DNA from: Euryodendron excelsum
Taxonomy: Eukaryota; Streptophyta; Magnoliopsida; Ericales; Pentaphylacaceae
Reading direction: 5' to 3'
Assembly: GCA_033060915.1 (NCBI GenBank)
Contig: CM065392.1
Coordinates: forward strand, 13,469,001-13,533,000
DNA length: 64,000 nucleotides
This document shows positions 12,401 through 24,300 of the stretch, piece after piece; the first letter of the stretch is position 1; every line of letters starts with the position of its first letter. The notes beneath the pieces were generated by a model that ran no database searches, had not been told where the DNA came from, and worked only from the letters and a program-made list of their open reading frames with translations. The translations under genes and the position numbers were made by a program.

Positions 12401-14399
12401 ATTTTTTGAAGTAGTATTTATTTATTCATAATATTGTACGTATGACATTACTTCTAACAATATTTATTTAGCATAATGCCTCTTTTTTTTTTTTTTTTAA
12501 GAACAGTTTGGAATATTAACATAATGTATTACTACCTACGAGGAGGGGGAATGGGGAGTTTGGATTATTTATGAAGAAAGTTAATTGTCACTAAAAAAAA
12601 TTAAACCAACAACGTAACTGTGTTATCTATTGCCTATTCACGTTAAGATTTAAGTGTTTCAAAAATATATACAAAACATACCCCTTATAAATTTTTATTT
12701 AGTTTATTTATTATTTGATATAATAAGGTTTTAAATTTTGTTTAATTATATTTAAACATATCTATCATATATTTTGTTTATTATTATTTGATATAATAAG
12801 GTATTAAGTATAAAAAAATTCGGCCATTCAATATGAATCAAGGGGCCTAGCTATGGTGGGCACCATGCGCAACCATTACGTGGCTGAGAATAAGCAATAT
12901 AAGCTAGTTAATACGTTTTTGACTCGTTAGGCATTCGGTTATTCTATTAAAATAGTCACTAATAATGAACTATAGTGACACCACTGTAACTAAAAACACA
13001 TGGGATATAACTTACCTCTCTAGATCGTAACCATGACTTTTTTGCTGTAAATGAAGTTTTTGTATATGAAACTTTAAAATTTTGAGAATTTGATTGTATA
13101 TATCCATTTTGGATAAATCATTGAGATCGTCATTTTTAAAAGCTATTCGTTGAGATCTACTAAACTAGATTCATATTGAATATAAAATTGTGAAAAAATA
13201 AATCGTAAGCAATTGTACGTTAAGTAGTAATTTAAAACAAATTGATTATAACTAAAAGTAAATTAGTCGTAATCTAATACTTTCACATATGATATTTTGA
13301 ACTTTAAAATTTAATATCTTTCATTTTATATGTATGTTTTCATTTTATAAAATTGGTATTTTTAGAACCCATTCGTACCATACACTTTTTTGTGTGCTAT
13401 GGTAAATTTACATCACAATAGCACACTCAAAATTGTAACCAAACGTCACCCATTGTTCCATATCGGATTCATAACTTAGCACTGAGTAGGGAGCTGCCGA
13501 ATACAATTCGAAATACAAGAAAAATTCCCACTGCTAAGAACGTCTCGAAATTCAAGCGATTGCAAGTACAATTACTAAAATCAATGGTCATGAATGAGAC
13601 ACATATAATTGTAATTAAAAGCACAGAAGTTGTAACTTAGCTTTTAATTGTAATTACTACTTTTTGGTGTTATAGTAAGTTGGGTATTCCAAATTTTAAA
13701 ATTCCACGACTTTCATTCTACGTGTCCACTTTTCATAAAATCGGTATTTTTGGAACTTATTTATCTAGATCTATCAAACAAAATTTTTGATGAAAATATA
13801 ATTCTACAAAGAAATCAATCGTAACTCATAGTGTATTGAGTCGTAATTTAACGCAAATTAATTATAATTTTTAATGTATTGTCTATATTGTAACAAATAT
13901 TTGTAATTAAAGAGAGTCTTGATAAGTTCTTTGTTTTTTTATATGTACTAAAAGTGAAGACACATTCTCTTCGTGCTCATAACTTCCACAAGCCCATTGA
14001 CTTGTGGTTGTTCTTCAAGTAATTGTGTTGGGCTTACAAAATTAAACACGTATCCTTTTTCAAGTAAGGTGTGAGAGATTCTTACCAAAATTTTTAAAAT
14101 AGTTTAAAAAAAATTAAAAAGCATGCAGATCATCAACAAATTAGAGTGTTGGCTTTTATAATAATATATATATCTTTTCCCTATATTAAAACATAGGCAT
14201 AAATCCTATTGTCTAGTCTTTTAGCAACTTAAACATTAATTCTACCTCATAAATTTAATGCACAAGTGAGATGCACAGCTTGCATTAACGACTTCACTGG
14301 AGAAGCAAAATTTTAGAAGATCTGAATATTAAATAACTAGATTAAACAATGTTATCTAACTAGATTAAGTTAACCATTGCCATTGTTAAAGTAGTACCA
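9473..14399. other. AT-rich intergenic region with minor repeats
   Basis: No gene recognised. A less AT-rich patch at 10700-11200 reads like a leader plus start on the minus strand (ATG near 10979, then a stop after 19 codons) and may be a gene fragment. At 10300-10570 a TTGATAG(G/A)(G/C)TTTACCA(A/G)AT motif recurs in imperfect tandem. At 11328-11370 a 22 bp unit GATGGGTAATATTTGTATTG-like is duplicated. At 13000-13900 two diverged copies of a TTTATAAAAT(T/C)GGTATTTTT segment are visible. Confidence 0.5.
10300..10570. repeat. Imperfect tandem repeat
   Basis: At least four imperfect copies of a unit built around TTGATAG-N-CTTTACCAAATATA and AATTCATATAATCATAT are present. Spacing is irregular (about 60-100 bp). 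The DNA is non-coding and AT-rich, with no sign of a mobile-element terminus. Confidence 0.5.
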
Positions 14400-15378
14400 A
14401 ACAAGCCATAGAGTGAATGATAGAGTGGGCTAAGTTAAGCGTAACGGAAGGGAAACTCGACGCGGAGAAGTCAAGAGTAAAGACCAAACCAAGTTTCCAG
14501 ATGCATTTCCACGCCGCGTAAAAAGCACTAAGCAGTACGCGAAAGTGTCCAGGCCTGAACCTACCAAGACTTATTGTCCTTAGAAAATTCCCACTCTTTC
14601 ACTTACGCGCACTCACCATGCTCCAAATTCACGCGCCAACCTTTTTCCTTTTGGTGAATATAAATAAACTCCTTACCTTGCTATCCCAAATTAGAGAAAT
14701 TAGAAAGAAAATTTCCAAATGGACAGGACATACGACTAGATAATATAAAAATAATTTCAAATTATAAAATTTTCAAAACCAAAAAGAAAAATGGGTTATT
14801 TGTAAATACAATCCTTATTTTGTTATTCTAATCAGAGAAATTGGAAAGAAAAATTCCAAATAAACAAATGTATGAAATTATGTTGAAACAAGAAAGAACA
14901 TTTAGCGAAATATAAAATTATCCCAGAGTAGAGAAAAGTTCATAAATTCTGAAAAATTAATTGTAATGATTAACAAAATATAAGAGGAAAAGCAATATAA
15001 AAAAATATACCTGTTTAACTTAGAAATTATAATTCCTTTGACTAAAATCTTTGGAATTTAGATCTCACTATTTTTTTTGCTTTGTACAGTCCAAGCAATC
15101 TTTGTTTTGATATAAACATATATTTGCTTTGAATTATGAATTTCCATTTTCATCTGAACTAAATTATATGTTTTTTTGGTCCAAGGCTATCCGATTAAAC
15201 TTTTTTTTCCATCATCTACATTTCATTTAGGTTGCCTACGCAAGAAGAACCTAAAGGAAACAAAATTAGAAAAAACAACCTTGAGATTGAAAAATATCTA
15301 GTAGAAAAGAAGCTCCCTCAATTTTACGTACTATTTCGCTTGTATTATTAATTTCATAAAGCTAAAGTGTAAAGCGAA
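14400..15378. other. Intergenic; possible unassigned promoter
   Basis: The part at 14440-14640 is GC-richer than its surroundings, with several ACGCG/CGCGC motifs, and is followed by a TATA-like GAATATAAATAAACTCC near 14655. It resembles a core promoter, but no clear gene follows directly. The only candidate downstream is the small ORF at 15379. The rest is AT-rich with nothing recognisable. Confidence 0.25.
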
Positions 15379-15582
15379 ATGATACCTAAAAATATGGGAG
15401 TTGTCTTCCTACTAATTTATTTTGTATATTTAATGAGCCTATTGTATCCACTAGCGAGCCAAGAAGAAGAGGGAAGACTCTCTCACGAAGAAATTATTCA
15501 AGGTAATCGTCACAGCAAGTCATTATGCATGTGTGGTGTGATAGTATATTTATGTGATGCCATATGTGGAGACAAACAATAA
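15379..15582 (+). CDS. Possible small secreted peptide (hypothetical, 67 aa)
   Basis: The ORF opens with a hydrophobic N-terminus (GVVFLLIYFVYLMSLLYPLA) that could be a signal peptide ending near ASQ. A short acidic/polar stretch follows (EEEGRLSHEEIIQGN), then a cysteine-containing tail (CMCGVIVYLCDAIC). An AAGGTAATC sequence after codon 41 could instead be a splice donor, so the real protein may continue in another exon I did not find. I do not recognise the family. A chance ORF in AT-rich DNA is quite possible. Confidence 0.22.
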   Translation: MIPKNMGVVFLLIYFVYLMSLLYPLASQEEEGRLSHEEIIQGNRHSKSLCMCGVIVYLCDAICGDKQ

Positions 15583-16465
15583 TCTTTGAAAAATTATAAA
15601 CATTGGTTTTAAATTTCAAATTCTCATTTTTTTCAAATGTTTTTACACATGTCACAATTTAAATAAAATATGATATCACATAAGCATGATGAAGTGGTGT
15701 GACAATGACACTAGATAATTACTCGGTCTCACAGGCTAGAGCAATAGTCTGAACTTAACCTCAAAGTGCGAAAAAAAGTCTAATGGTCAGGTAGCACTGA
15801 ATATTCGGTAGTAATTATTATTAAATAGTGTACGTGATATGTGAATACATCATCAATATGAGTTTATAGAGTAGTGAAAAGACTTTTAAAAAAAAATATC
15901 ACTTGACAAAATTTAATAATCTCTCCACTACTCCACAAATTGAGATTGGTGATGTATTTACGCTTTACGTGTCACCATTTATAAAGATTATCACTGAGAC
16001 ATAGAAGCGGAAACGTGACAAAAAAATATAGGAAAAACAAAAAGCGGGAAACGCTTGAGAAACTTAATAAGAAATTTTTTCAAAATTTAAATGAGACTTT
16101 TAAAAAATTTAGTAAAAATATTTGAAAAACTTAGTAGAGACTTTTGAAAAATTTAATAGAGACCTTTAATAAATTTAATGAAAACTTATATAAATAATTT
16201 TATAGATACTTAGTTAGAACTTAAAAGAAAATATATAAAAAAAATAATATTTTAAAATTTTAAAATATTTTCTAAAAGTTTTTTTTTAATTTTTAAAAAT
16301 TTTTCGTTAAATATCTCAAGAGTTTTCTCAGAATTTTTTAAACGTTTTTTAAAAAATTTTAAAAAAATTTTCGTGTGTTTTTAAAATATTTTTTTTAATT
16401 TTAAAAATAACTTCTATACCGATACCGAAAAAACGTTTTAGAAAAAACGCGGCTCTCCTGCCAAA
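15583..16465. other. AT-rich upstream region of the bZIP gene
   Basis: Low-complexity DNA in which phrases such as AGAGACTTTTGAAAAATTTA recur many times between 16030 and 16420. No gene is seen. Confidence 0.5.
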
Positions 16466-16666
16466 ATGAGTTTCCGTAACTATAGTTCTAGCTCATGCCC
16501 CCAAACGGCCAGGCCACCTCCAAACCGATCACCTGCACGTGGTGAAGGAAAGTGTAAGACACGCGCTATGGTGAGTCGTGGAGTCAGAGCCACCTCCGAC
16601 GGCCAGTTAAAACCCGTGACCTTCGTATGCGGATTCCAGCCTCCGGTAATTACAACTCTCCATCTT

Positions 16667-16705
<39 letters not shown>

Positions 16706-16758
16706 AAAGTCTATATACGTCGTTCAAATCGACGATCTGCCTCCGAAAAACCCTAACA
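16466..16758 (+). promoter_or_regulatory. Proximal promoter / 5' leader of the bZIP gene with upstream ATGs
   Basis: A sharp rise in GC marks the proximal region. A G-box CACGTG lies at 16536-16541; bZIP factors of this class bind ACGT-core elements, so self-regulation is conceivable but unproven. A (TC)n tract sits at about 16671-16702. A 96-codon upstream ORF (16466-16756) ends two bases before the main start, in the string TAACAATG. A separate ATG at 16627 is in frame with the main protein and would add 44 residues. Whether either is transcribed depends on the unknown start site. Confidence 0.45.
16671..16702 (+). repeat. (TC)n microsatellite in bZIP leader
   Basis: An uninterrupted TC dinucleotide run about 88 to 57 bases upstream of the start codon, followed by CACAAAAG. 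CT-rich leaders are common in plant transcripts. Confidence 0.9.
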
Positions 16759-19700
16759 ATGGCTGACCCATCGCTCGCCGATCCCCTCCCTCAAAACACT
16801 AACCTCACCAACGACTTTGATTCCCTCCCTATCCCACCCATCGACCCCTCCATTTTCTCCGAAACCTTCATCTCCGACCTTGGCGACTTCGACGACCTCG
16901 ACTTCACCTTCGACGATCTCTACCTTCCCTCCGACACCGATGACTTCCTTAATTCTTTACCAGCTCCGAATGATCCTCCCGGTTCGGAGCGGATCCAATT
17001 CTCCACCTATCCGAACTCCGACGTTACTAGGGTTTCGAATTCCGATGATCTCGACCAGAATTCCGGCGATCAGATTCAGAGCTCGAGTGGTGCTAGGGTT
17101 TTGAATTCTCTGTCGCTGGGTTCGTGTCAGGTTTCCGGCGATAGGAGCTCTGACGTGGCTAAGTTTCTGAACGTTTCTTCGCCTGAGTCTTCTCAGGAGT
17201 TCGGCAAAAAGGGGTCGGATGTTGATAGAGTTTTGAATTATCCCTCGCCGGAGTCTGAAACTCACAATCGCGAAGTTTCTGGGCCGGCGTCGTCTCAGGG
17301 TTCTGGCAATTTTGGATCTGCTGTCTCCGAAGCTCTGAATTATCCGTCACCTGACTCGGGTAATTGCGCTCGCTCGGCATCTTCTTCACGAAAATTTTCT
17401 AACAATTCAATAGATGGCGTTGTTGATCAGAATATTAAATTGGAGGAAGAGGGCAACAATTGCTTGCTGAAAAGGAAAAAAGAAAGTGAAGATGTGAACT
17501 CGGAATCGAGGACGAGCAAGTACCGGAGGTCCAATGCTGGAGACAACCCTAATCCACCACATGGTTTCAGTGCAACCAGCGACGAGGAAGATAAAAAGAA
17601 GGCGAGGTTGATGAGGAACCGTGAAAGTGCCCAGCTTTCTAGGCAGAGGAAGAAGCATTATGTGGAGGAGCTTGAGGACAAGTTGAAAACAATGCATTCC
17701 ACAATTCAAGATTTGAACACTAAGATTTCCTATGTAATGGCTGAAAATGCAAGTTTGCGGCAACAATTGAGTGGTGGTGCCATGTGCCCGCCCCCTGTGG
17801 CGCCACCAGGCATGTATCCTCATCCGCCTATGGCACCCATGGGTTATCCCTGGATGCCGTATCCTCCTTACGTTGTGAAACCGCAAGGTTCTCAAGTTCC
17901 ACTGGTCCCAATACCCAGATTGAAACCACAGCAACCTGCCCCAGCACCAAAGGCTAAGAGGGTTGAGAGTAAGAAGACTGACTGTAAAACCAAGAAGGTT
18001 GCAAGTGTAAGTTTTCTGGGTTTGTTGTTTTTCATTCTGCTCTTTGGTGGATTGGTGCCAATGGTAAATGTGAAATTTGGAGGAATGCGGACTGTTCCTG
18101 ATGGAAATGATTATTGGAGTAATAGGTTTTATGAACAACATAGTGGTAAGGTACTAACTGTCAACAGCCATCTGAATGGTTCTGAACAAAACATAGGAAT
18201 GCGACTGTCTAATACAATACATTTTGGGAGAGGTCACGTTGGGGGGGCAGAGACAAATGTTGAGCAGAAAGAAGGATCACAGCCCTTCCCTGGGTCAGAT
18301 GAGTTCGTGCGGCCAGGCAATTCTAGTGAGCCTCTTGTTGCCTCGTTGTATGTGCCGAGGAATGATAAGCTTGTGAAGATTGATGGCAACTTGATAATTC
18401 ATTCTATTCTTGCTAGTGAAAAATCCGTGGCATCTCTTAAAGATAGTGGAATGAAGAGTAGTAAAGAGACAGGTTTGGCAGTTGCAGGAAATATGCCTCC
18501 CGCTATTCCTCTTACAGGAAGGAATAATGGGAGACATCCCCACCTATACAGAAGTCCATCTGAACGGCAAAGGGCTCTTGGTTCTGGTTCTGCAGACAAG
18601 GACAATTTGAAGTCAACAGTGGCTAATGGTAAACTGCAACAGTGGTTCCAGGAAGGTCTTGCAGGTATTGATTGCTCAGTCGCACAGTTTTGTTTAAATT
18701 GTTTTCATTCTTTCAGTACTTTTAATCACCTGTTCTTCCTGAACAATTCTGACATAAATTCGTTACCAGACAAAGCACTCCAGCACAACGATGTAGCTGC
18801 TGTATTAAGAAATAATTGTCAATTGTGTGCAAGATTGTTTAAATATTGGTTATACACAGGTAAACTACAGGCCACTAGGAGTAAATAAGTACTTTTTGAC
18901 ATTTAGGCCAATCGAGGGCCAGATTGTTTCCTGAGTAATAGCCGATGTGATCTCTTTTTTCCATACGTTAACCCATATTGTTTGGTGGCCTTCCTTTTGT
19001 CATTTAAGCTCCTTTAAATTGACTCACATCAATCCTTAGACCTTATTGGTTGTCAATGGTCTTCATTGGGCAATGGGCATGATAGAACCATTTAGGGAGC
19101 AGTTGTTTCATACCCTCGTTAATTGGTCCAGGCTCGAGCTTTCCACGAATGCATCCACTACATGCACATGTACACACAAATTGTGAACACAGCCCACCAG
19201 ACTTTCTGCTGAAGTCATTTCTGAGAGTATATTGATTCTTGAATTTCCAACATTTGGTATCCCAACGTGGCAGGCCTTGCAGCCTTTTGTAAATTTTTTG
19301 TGCAACACTTCAAAGAAAGGCCCATATCACATTAGTAGCTTAAGTTGTGTAGAATATAGTAAGTTCTATCCTTCTGCAACAAAATTTCAAAAGTAAATTA
19401 CGAACTTGCATATCTTCATTGGTAAGTGGTGATTAGTTCAAGAACCAAAGATGTTGCATTATTTTATTTTTTGGTATTTGATGACACGTTTTAAAAGTAT
19501 TTTGGAGATTTATCGTTCACATATGCAATATCTAGGAGATAGAAGAAAGTTTGGCCTGAATACTGCACTTGTGCATGTGCGTGTGCATGAATGCATTAGT
19601 TGCTACCGAAAGGCATGAGAATTATAGAATTTACATGAAGAATTAAAGCGTATGTAAGGAAACATATTCTACTGATGCTTATGAAAAAAAGGAGAAAAAA

Positions 19701-20522
19701 AACATATTCTACTAGCATCTTTACATCTCTGTTTTCATTTTTGGACAGAGGTTGTATGATCATTGGTTTTTTTTTTTTGTTTGGTAGATGGTATTTCATG
19801 TTCTTGTTTTGAATCCTTAACATCTTATCCCACTTCTGGAGAGATGATTTCTAATGGTCGTAGGGCCACCTTTTTTGTTGCCATACTTGTGTGGTCTTCT
19901 TAAGTTTTTACACTAGGGTCTTAGGTTGGATAGATGCCTAACAATTTCTATCTTCTGGTTGTTTACATTTTTTTTTTTTGCTAGTTTAGTGAAATGTGTA
20001 GGTTGAATCAAGAAATATAGGTCTGTTATTCTCTGGTCAAGTTGCCTTTTTACAGCTGATACCATGTTCTGTGCAGGGCCAATGTTGAGTTCTGGCATGT
20101 GTACTGAAGTGTTCCAGTTTGATGTCTCACCAGCTCCAGGAGCCATAGTTCCAGCTACCTCAGTTCTGAATGCTTCTGCAGAACACAGTCAGAATGCTAC
20201 ACAGCTCAAGAAGGGGCGGAATAGAAGGATTCTCCATGGTGCTCCTATCCCACTTGCTGGGTCTCGAAACAACATCACTAAAGAACGTGTGGGAAGGAAT
20301 CCAGAGAAAGACAACTTCCGAGGAAATAATTCTCTTTCATCAATGGTGGTTTCTGTGCTTGTTGACCCGAGGGAGGCGAGTGACATTGACAGCGATAGTG
20401 TGATGGGACCAAAGTCCCTCTCCCGGATTTTTGTTGTTGTTCTAATAGACAGCGTTAAGTATGTCACTTATTCGTGCATGCTTCCCCTAATGGGGTCTGT
20501 TGCTCCTTTAGTCACGGCTTGA
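16759..20522 (+). CDS. Membrane-tethered bZIP transcription factor, bZIP17/bZIP49 type (ER stress sensor)
   Basis: Exons 16759-18664 and 20077-20522 (GT-AG, CAG acceptor) give 783 residues. The start at [10 protein letters not shown] is favoured because it opens the family-like acidic activation region. The basic region lies at about 275-300 ([20 protein letters not shown]), followed by a leucine zipper to about 340. A proline-rich linker leads to one transmembrane segment near 415-437 ([17 protein letters not shown]). The C-terminal lumenal domain, in exon 2, carries a site-1-protease motif RRIL at 685-688. In Arabidopsis bZIP17/28/49, ER or salt stress moves the protein to the Golgi, where S1P and S2P release the N-terminal half to the nucleus. 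All required parts are visible here. It converges tail-to-tail with the PPD6-like gene, and its R3H neighbour supports the bZIP17/49 clade over bZIP28. I leave the symbol blank because bZIP17 and bZIP49 are co-orthologues. Confidence 0.93.
18665..20076 (+). other. Intron of the bZIP gene
   Basis: A 1.4 kb intron with a CAGgtattg donor and a tgtgcag acceptor. The exon 1 frame stays open into it up to a stop at 18886-18888, so a retained intron would give a protein ending 74 codons later without the lumenal RRIL site. No nested gene is seen. Confidence 0.75.
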
Positions 20523-21302
20523 GGATGGGAAAAGAGTTGCTGAGCAGTGGAGAAACTAAATAATGTCTATCTCCAGATCGCAGATCCAGTTTTGTACATA
20601 GCTATAGTTTCACTAATTCATAGCCTAAGTTTCAGTAGTTGTTGTAGCTTTAACAGAATCTTTATGTACTCTGAATTTCTGCAACTGTTGTTAAGTTTTG
20701 ACCGGGGACGGATTAATGTTATCAGAATATAGAATCATTGACCTATTGTCCTATTCAATTCTATGTGTATGTATGTTTTTCACTTTTTTATTGTTCTGTT
20801 ATAATGTTTATTCACACATTATTTCAGAGGCAATGACGATGAACTTATTCAGGGGTAATAGCATCATTTATTTAGCTGCAAGCAAGCCTCAAAATCAGGA
20901 AAACTGCGTGGAGTATACATGGGTTTGGAGAAATGGATTTAAGTCCCATAGAAATTGTTCTTCCCTTGCCACCTTCCAGGAGGCCTGAGCTACCACTAGG
21001 ATTCCCAAAAAGATTCCAGTCAAGTCTACCGACTCAACAGCACCATTACCTGAATGCGTAACTGCATAAGAGTAGAAATAATGGCATTTGCAAAGGTAAA
21101 CGAATTCAGTTCGGAAGCCAGTAAAAGGATGGACCTTGAATACACAGATCATACGCCATAAATTTCTGGACATTTTGAGAACTGTAAAATTCTCCGTTGA
21201 TACAAAAATTATGATTATCATAGACAATGATCTTGCTCAGTAATGTAATGCCAATAGAAAGAATTGAACCTCGGACATTTTAGTTTTTCGAAAAAATAAA
21301 AA
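20523..21302. other. Convergent 3' regions of bZIP and PPD6-like genes
   Basis: Only 780 bp separate the two stop codons, and both genes point into this interval, so their 3' UTRs must end here and may overlap. No poly(A) signal can be fixed and no further ORF is convincing. Confidence 0.6.
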
Positions 21303-24300
21303 TTACACTTCGAAGGAATCAAGTATAGCTTGTAGTGTTTTCTGGGATGACTGCCACTGTTTGTCATTTGCACTGGCGACAAATAAGACGACAGTGTTTC
21401 CTTTTGCTGTTGCCTTTGCCAGATTGTGTGATCCCGTCAGAGCATACGGAGTCTCAAGAACATATTTGTAATACTGCAAACACCACAATGAGCCACTTAC
21501 AACCATATTATTAACGGGTTTAGGTTTTTCACTTTTAAAGCACATATTTTCAAATGGACCTGTACATCAATAGTGGAACAAACAAAACCAAGACACAACA
21601 GAGGAGGTTCCAGTAGGTTATCATTATCTTTCAGACCACCTACATTTATCAGACAAAGACCATACACAAGGCTCAAGGGAAGTCAATCTCTTAACTGCTA
21701 CATTAAATATGCCGATGAAATGGTGATAAATATGCTAAGGTTCCTTTCCTTAGATTTGCAGAAAAACCCGGGCATTCATTCTTGTCATTAAAGATGAATA
21801 AGACATGCAGCTTGACATTTTGAACTTAAAAAACTACAAAACTCATACCCTATTACTCGTGGTCATGTCAGATAATGCATCCTCTTGGCTTTTTGCAATG
21901 CCAAGCTATAGCAGGTCTTATGCATAACTTCAAGCAAATTTGTGGCTATGTTCTACTTTTGAAGTCTCCACAAGAGTATGTTTCATTCTTTTAGAACACA
22001 TGTTAAATGTTTCAAAATCATAAAAAGTTTTTCCCTAGTTTTTTTAACTGACAAAATGCTTCGAAGTTGGATCAAGATGCCTCATATCCCCACATCTCTA
22101 AAACTGGTGAGAACCGAATGTACTTTCTCTGTTTTTGTGTCATGTAGCAGAAAGAGACCATTTAGAAGTCAGATCACAAGTTATTTTTGCTTTCTTATTT
22201 TCGTTTTCAAAGGAAAAGGTAAAAAGAGAAGAAAAAACCAATCCAGAAGACAAGGTAAAATAAACCAGTGATAGCATAAGATAAAACTTGATGACTAGAA
22301 AACATGTACCGTTTGATCACCCCGCTTCTCAACTGAAGTTTCTAGTAGTTCATCTGAGTCATATGTGCTGCCAGTGACAAAAGGGCCAAGAGAAGCAATG
22401 ACCTTCTCAGGGCTTCCAATATCTTCTATTGTTGCGTTGGGTTTGTTAGTCAGTCGTATCAAAGGAGAAGCCACTACCTGAACTTTTCCCTGATTTTCGT
22501 CTTCAAACTTCACCTCCACCCAAGGTTCTGCACACTTGGGTTGACAGTAATTGCCAGAGAGTATGTTGGCTATACGCATCTGTTTCCATGTTGGAGGAAT
22601 GATGAACTGGTATGGCTGCACATTTCCTGCAAGCAACTAGATTGGAAGCTTCCTTAACATATAGAGAAGGAACTAAAATATAGATACCTCAAGACGGAAG
22701 AAAAAGGGGGGAAAAAAGGCGAGAGAGATGGGCAGAGTGGTTGCAGAATTGGACAAGGGTTAGTGGGAGATTTTCTTTTTCCAAAATGCAGTTTCACTTG
22801 GTTCATGACAGTTTCCTAAATCAATAAATCGTATGATAAAAGTTCAACCTGAATGGAAGAGAAAATATTCTCCACATTTTCCTGTTATTCTTCCCCTCAC
22901 TACTTGATTTTGTCATTACTCAGAATACAGTCTGGAAGGAGAACACCAATGTAATCAGTTTTGTACACTGTTTAGCACAGCAACAATGAAATCCCAGAGA
23001 TGGGAAAAGGCTTCTAATAAAGCCCTTTATGGAAACTTCCTGGTTGCAATTAGGACCAAGTAGCAAGGAAGCTTTTAGCTTCTATATAATTCATCCTGAA
23101 GTGCTATAATAAAAAGTTTATATAAGAAATGAAATCACAATGAAAATATGTTTCTTTTTTTTTCTTTAGTCTTGTCTGTTTACATTCACCAGCCACCTTT
23201 CAGGCCTAATAACATGTCAAACCAAGTTGTGCAAAAGGCATATTAGACCAACTTTGAGACATTGAACTACAACCATTGCATCTACCCACTGGCAATTTGA
23301 GAGATGACTAATATAAATTTTTTCCTCAAATCATTTCCAATGCTCTTGCCCTCATAGAGATGGTGAAGTTGTTTCTCCCTTAATTTTAGATCATTTGAAG
23401 ATATACTGTTTGAAAGCACGAAGTTTCAATAACTCAATAAAAAGGCTATTGATATAGCAGTTGACAGATAAGTTAGTGTGGATGAGAGGTTCATATCCCA
23501 TAAATACAGTCATGCAAAGAGTTAGACAAACGCAACAAGTGTTGCGTTCAGGTATTGGCAAGCAGAAAGCATGTCAACCTTCAAAACTCCAAGCAAAACT
23601 ACCACAAAAATTCAAAACTATAAAAATAGCGAGCTTAAAACAAAAAGGAGGCACAAAATGTCATAAAAGGACACCATTCCAATTACTTGACGAAAAAAAA
23701 ATCCTGATTAGCTTGAGAACATTGTTGAAGTGTGTCCATGGTTAAGACAAAGTCATACCATAAGTGTAAAGTGTTAACATCTAGTTTTCTATGCATTCAA
23801 ATATTTACTTCCAGAAGGTCATAATATGATGATAATAGTAGCAGGAACCAAGTTGTATACACATGCTGAAAATTCCAATGCCTAATCCTCAAATTTAGAG
23901 ATTATAAATGACTAATTAAAAGCATAGAATAATTTTTGGTAATGTGTTATTTGAGAGTACTCGATTGAAAGCCAGTGATACTTTGCTGTCACATATCACA
24001 GCATGTAGTCAGCAATTTAAAAAATGCCATGTACCATCTTTCTTTTTTTTTTTTGGTAAGTTATTTCATTACCAAAAATGGATATTACAGTGAAGCTCAA
24101 AACAACCTGAAGCGCACACAACTCTCCAGGAGAGAGAAACAATCCAAAGAATAGCCTAAGATAATCCACTCATAGCCATAGGGACTAGGCGGGGGAAAAC
24201 ATAATAAATGGGCCCAAAAAGCCGAAAACACACACTAGCACCAGGAAATATCTCATAAAACAAACCAGCAACAATCGATCCCAACAAGACCTACAACAAT

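Noticed and set aside
16480..16704. Minus-strand ORF starting MRERERERE
   Set aside because: A translation of the (GA)n microsatellite on the complementary strand.
17407..18141. 244-codon minus-strand ORF opposite the bZIP exon
   Set aside because: Antisense shadow of a strongly conserved coding exon; no family resemblance.
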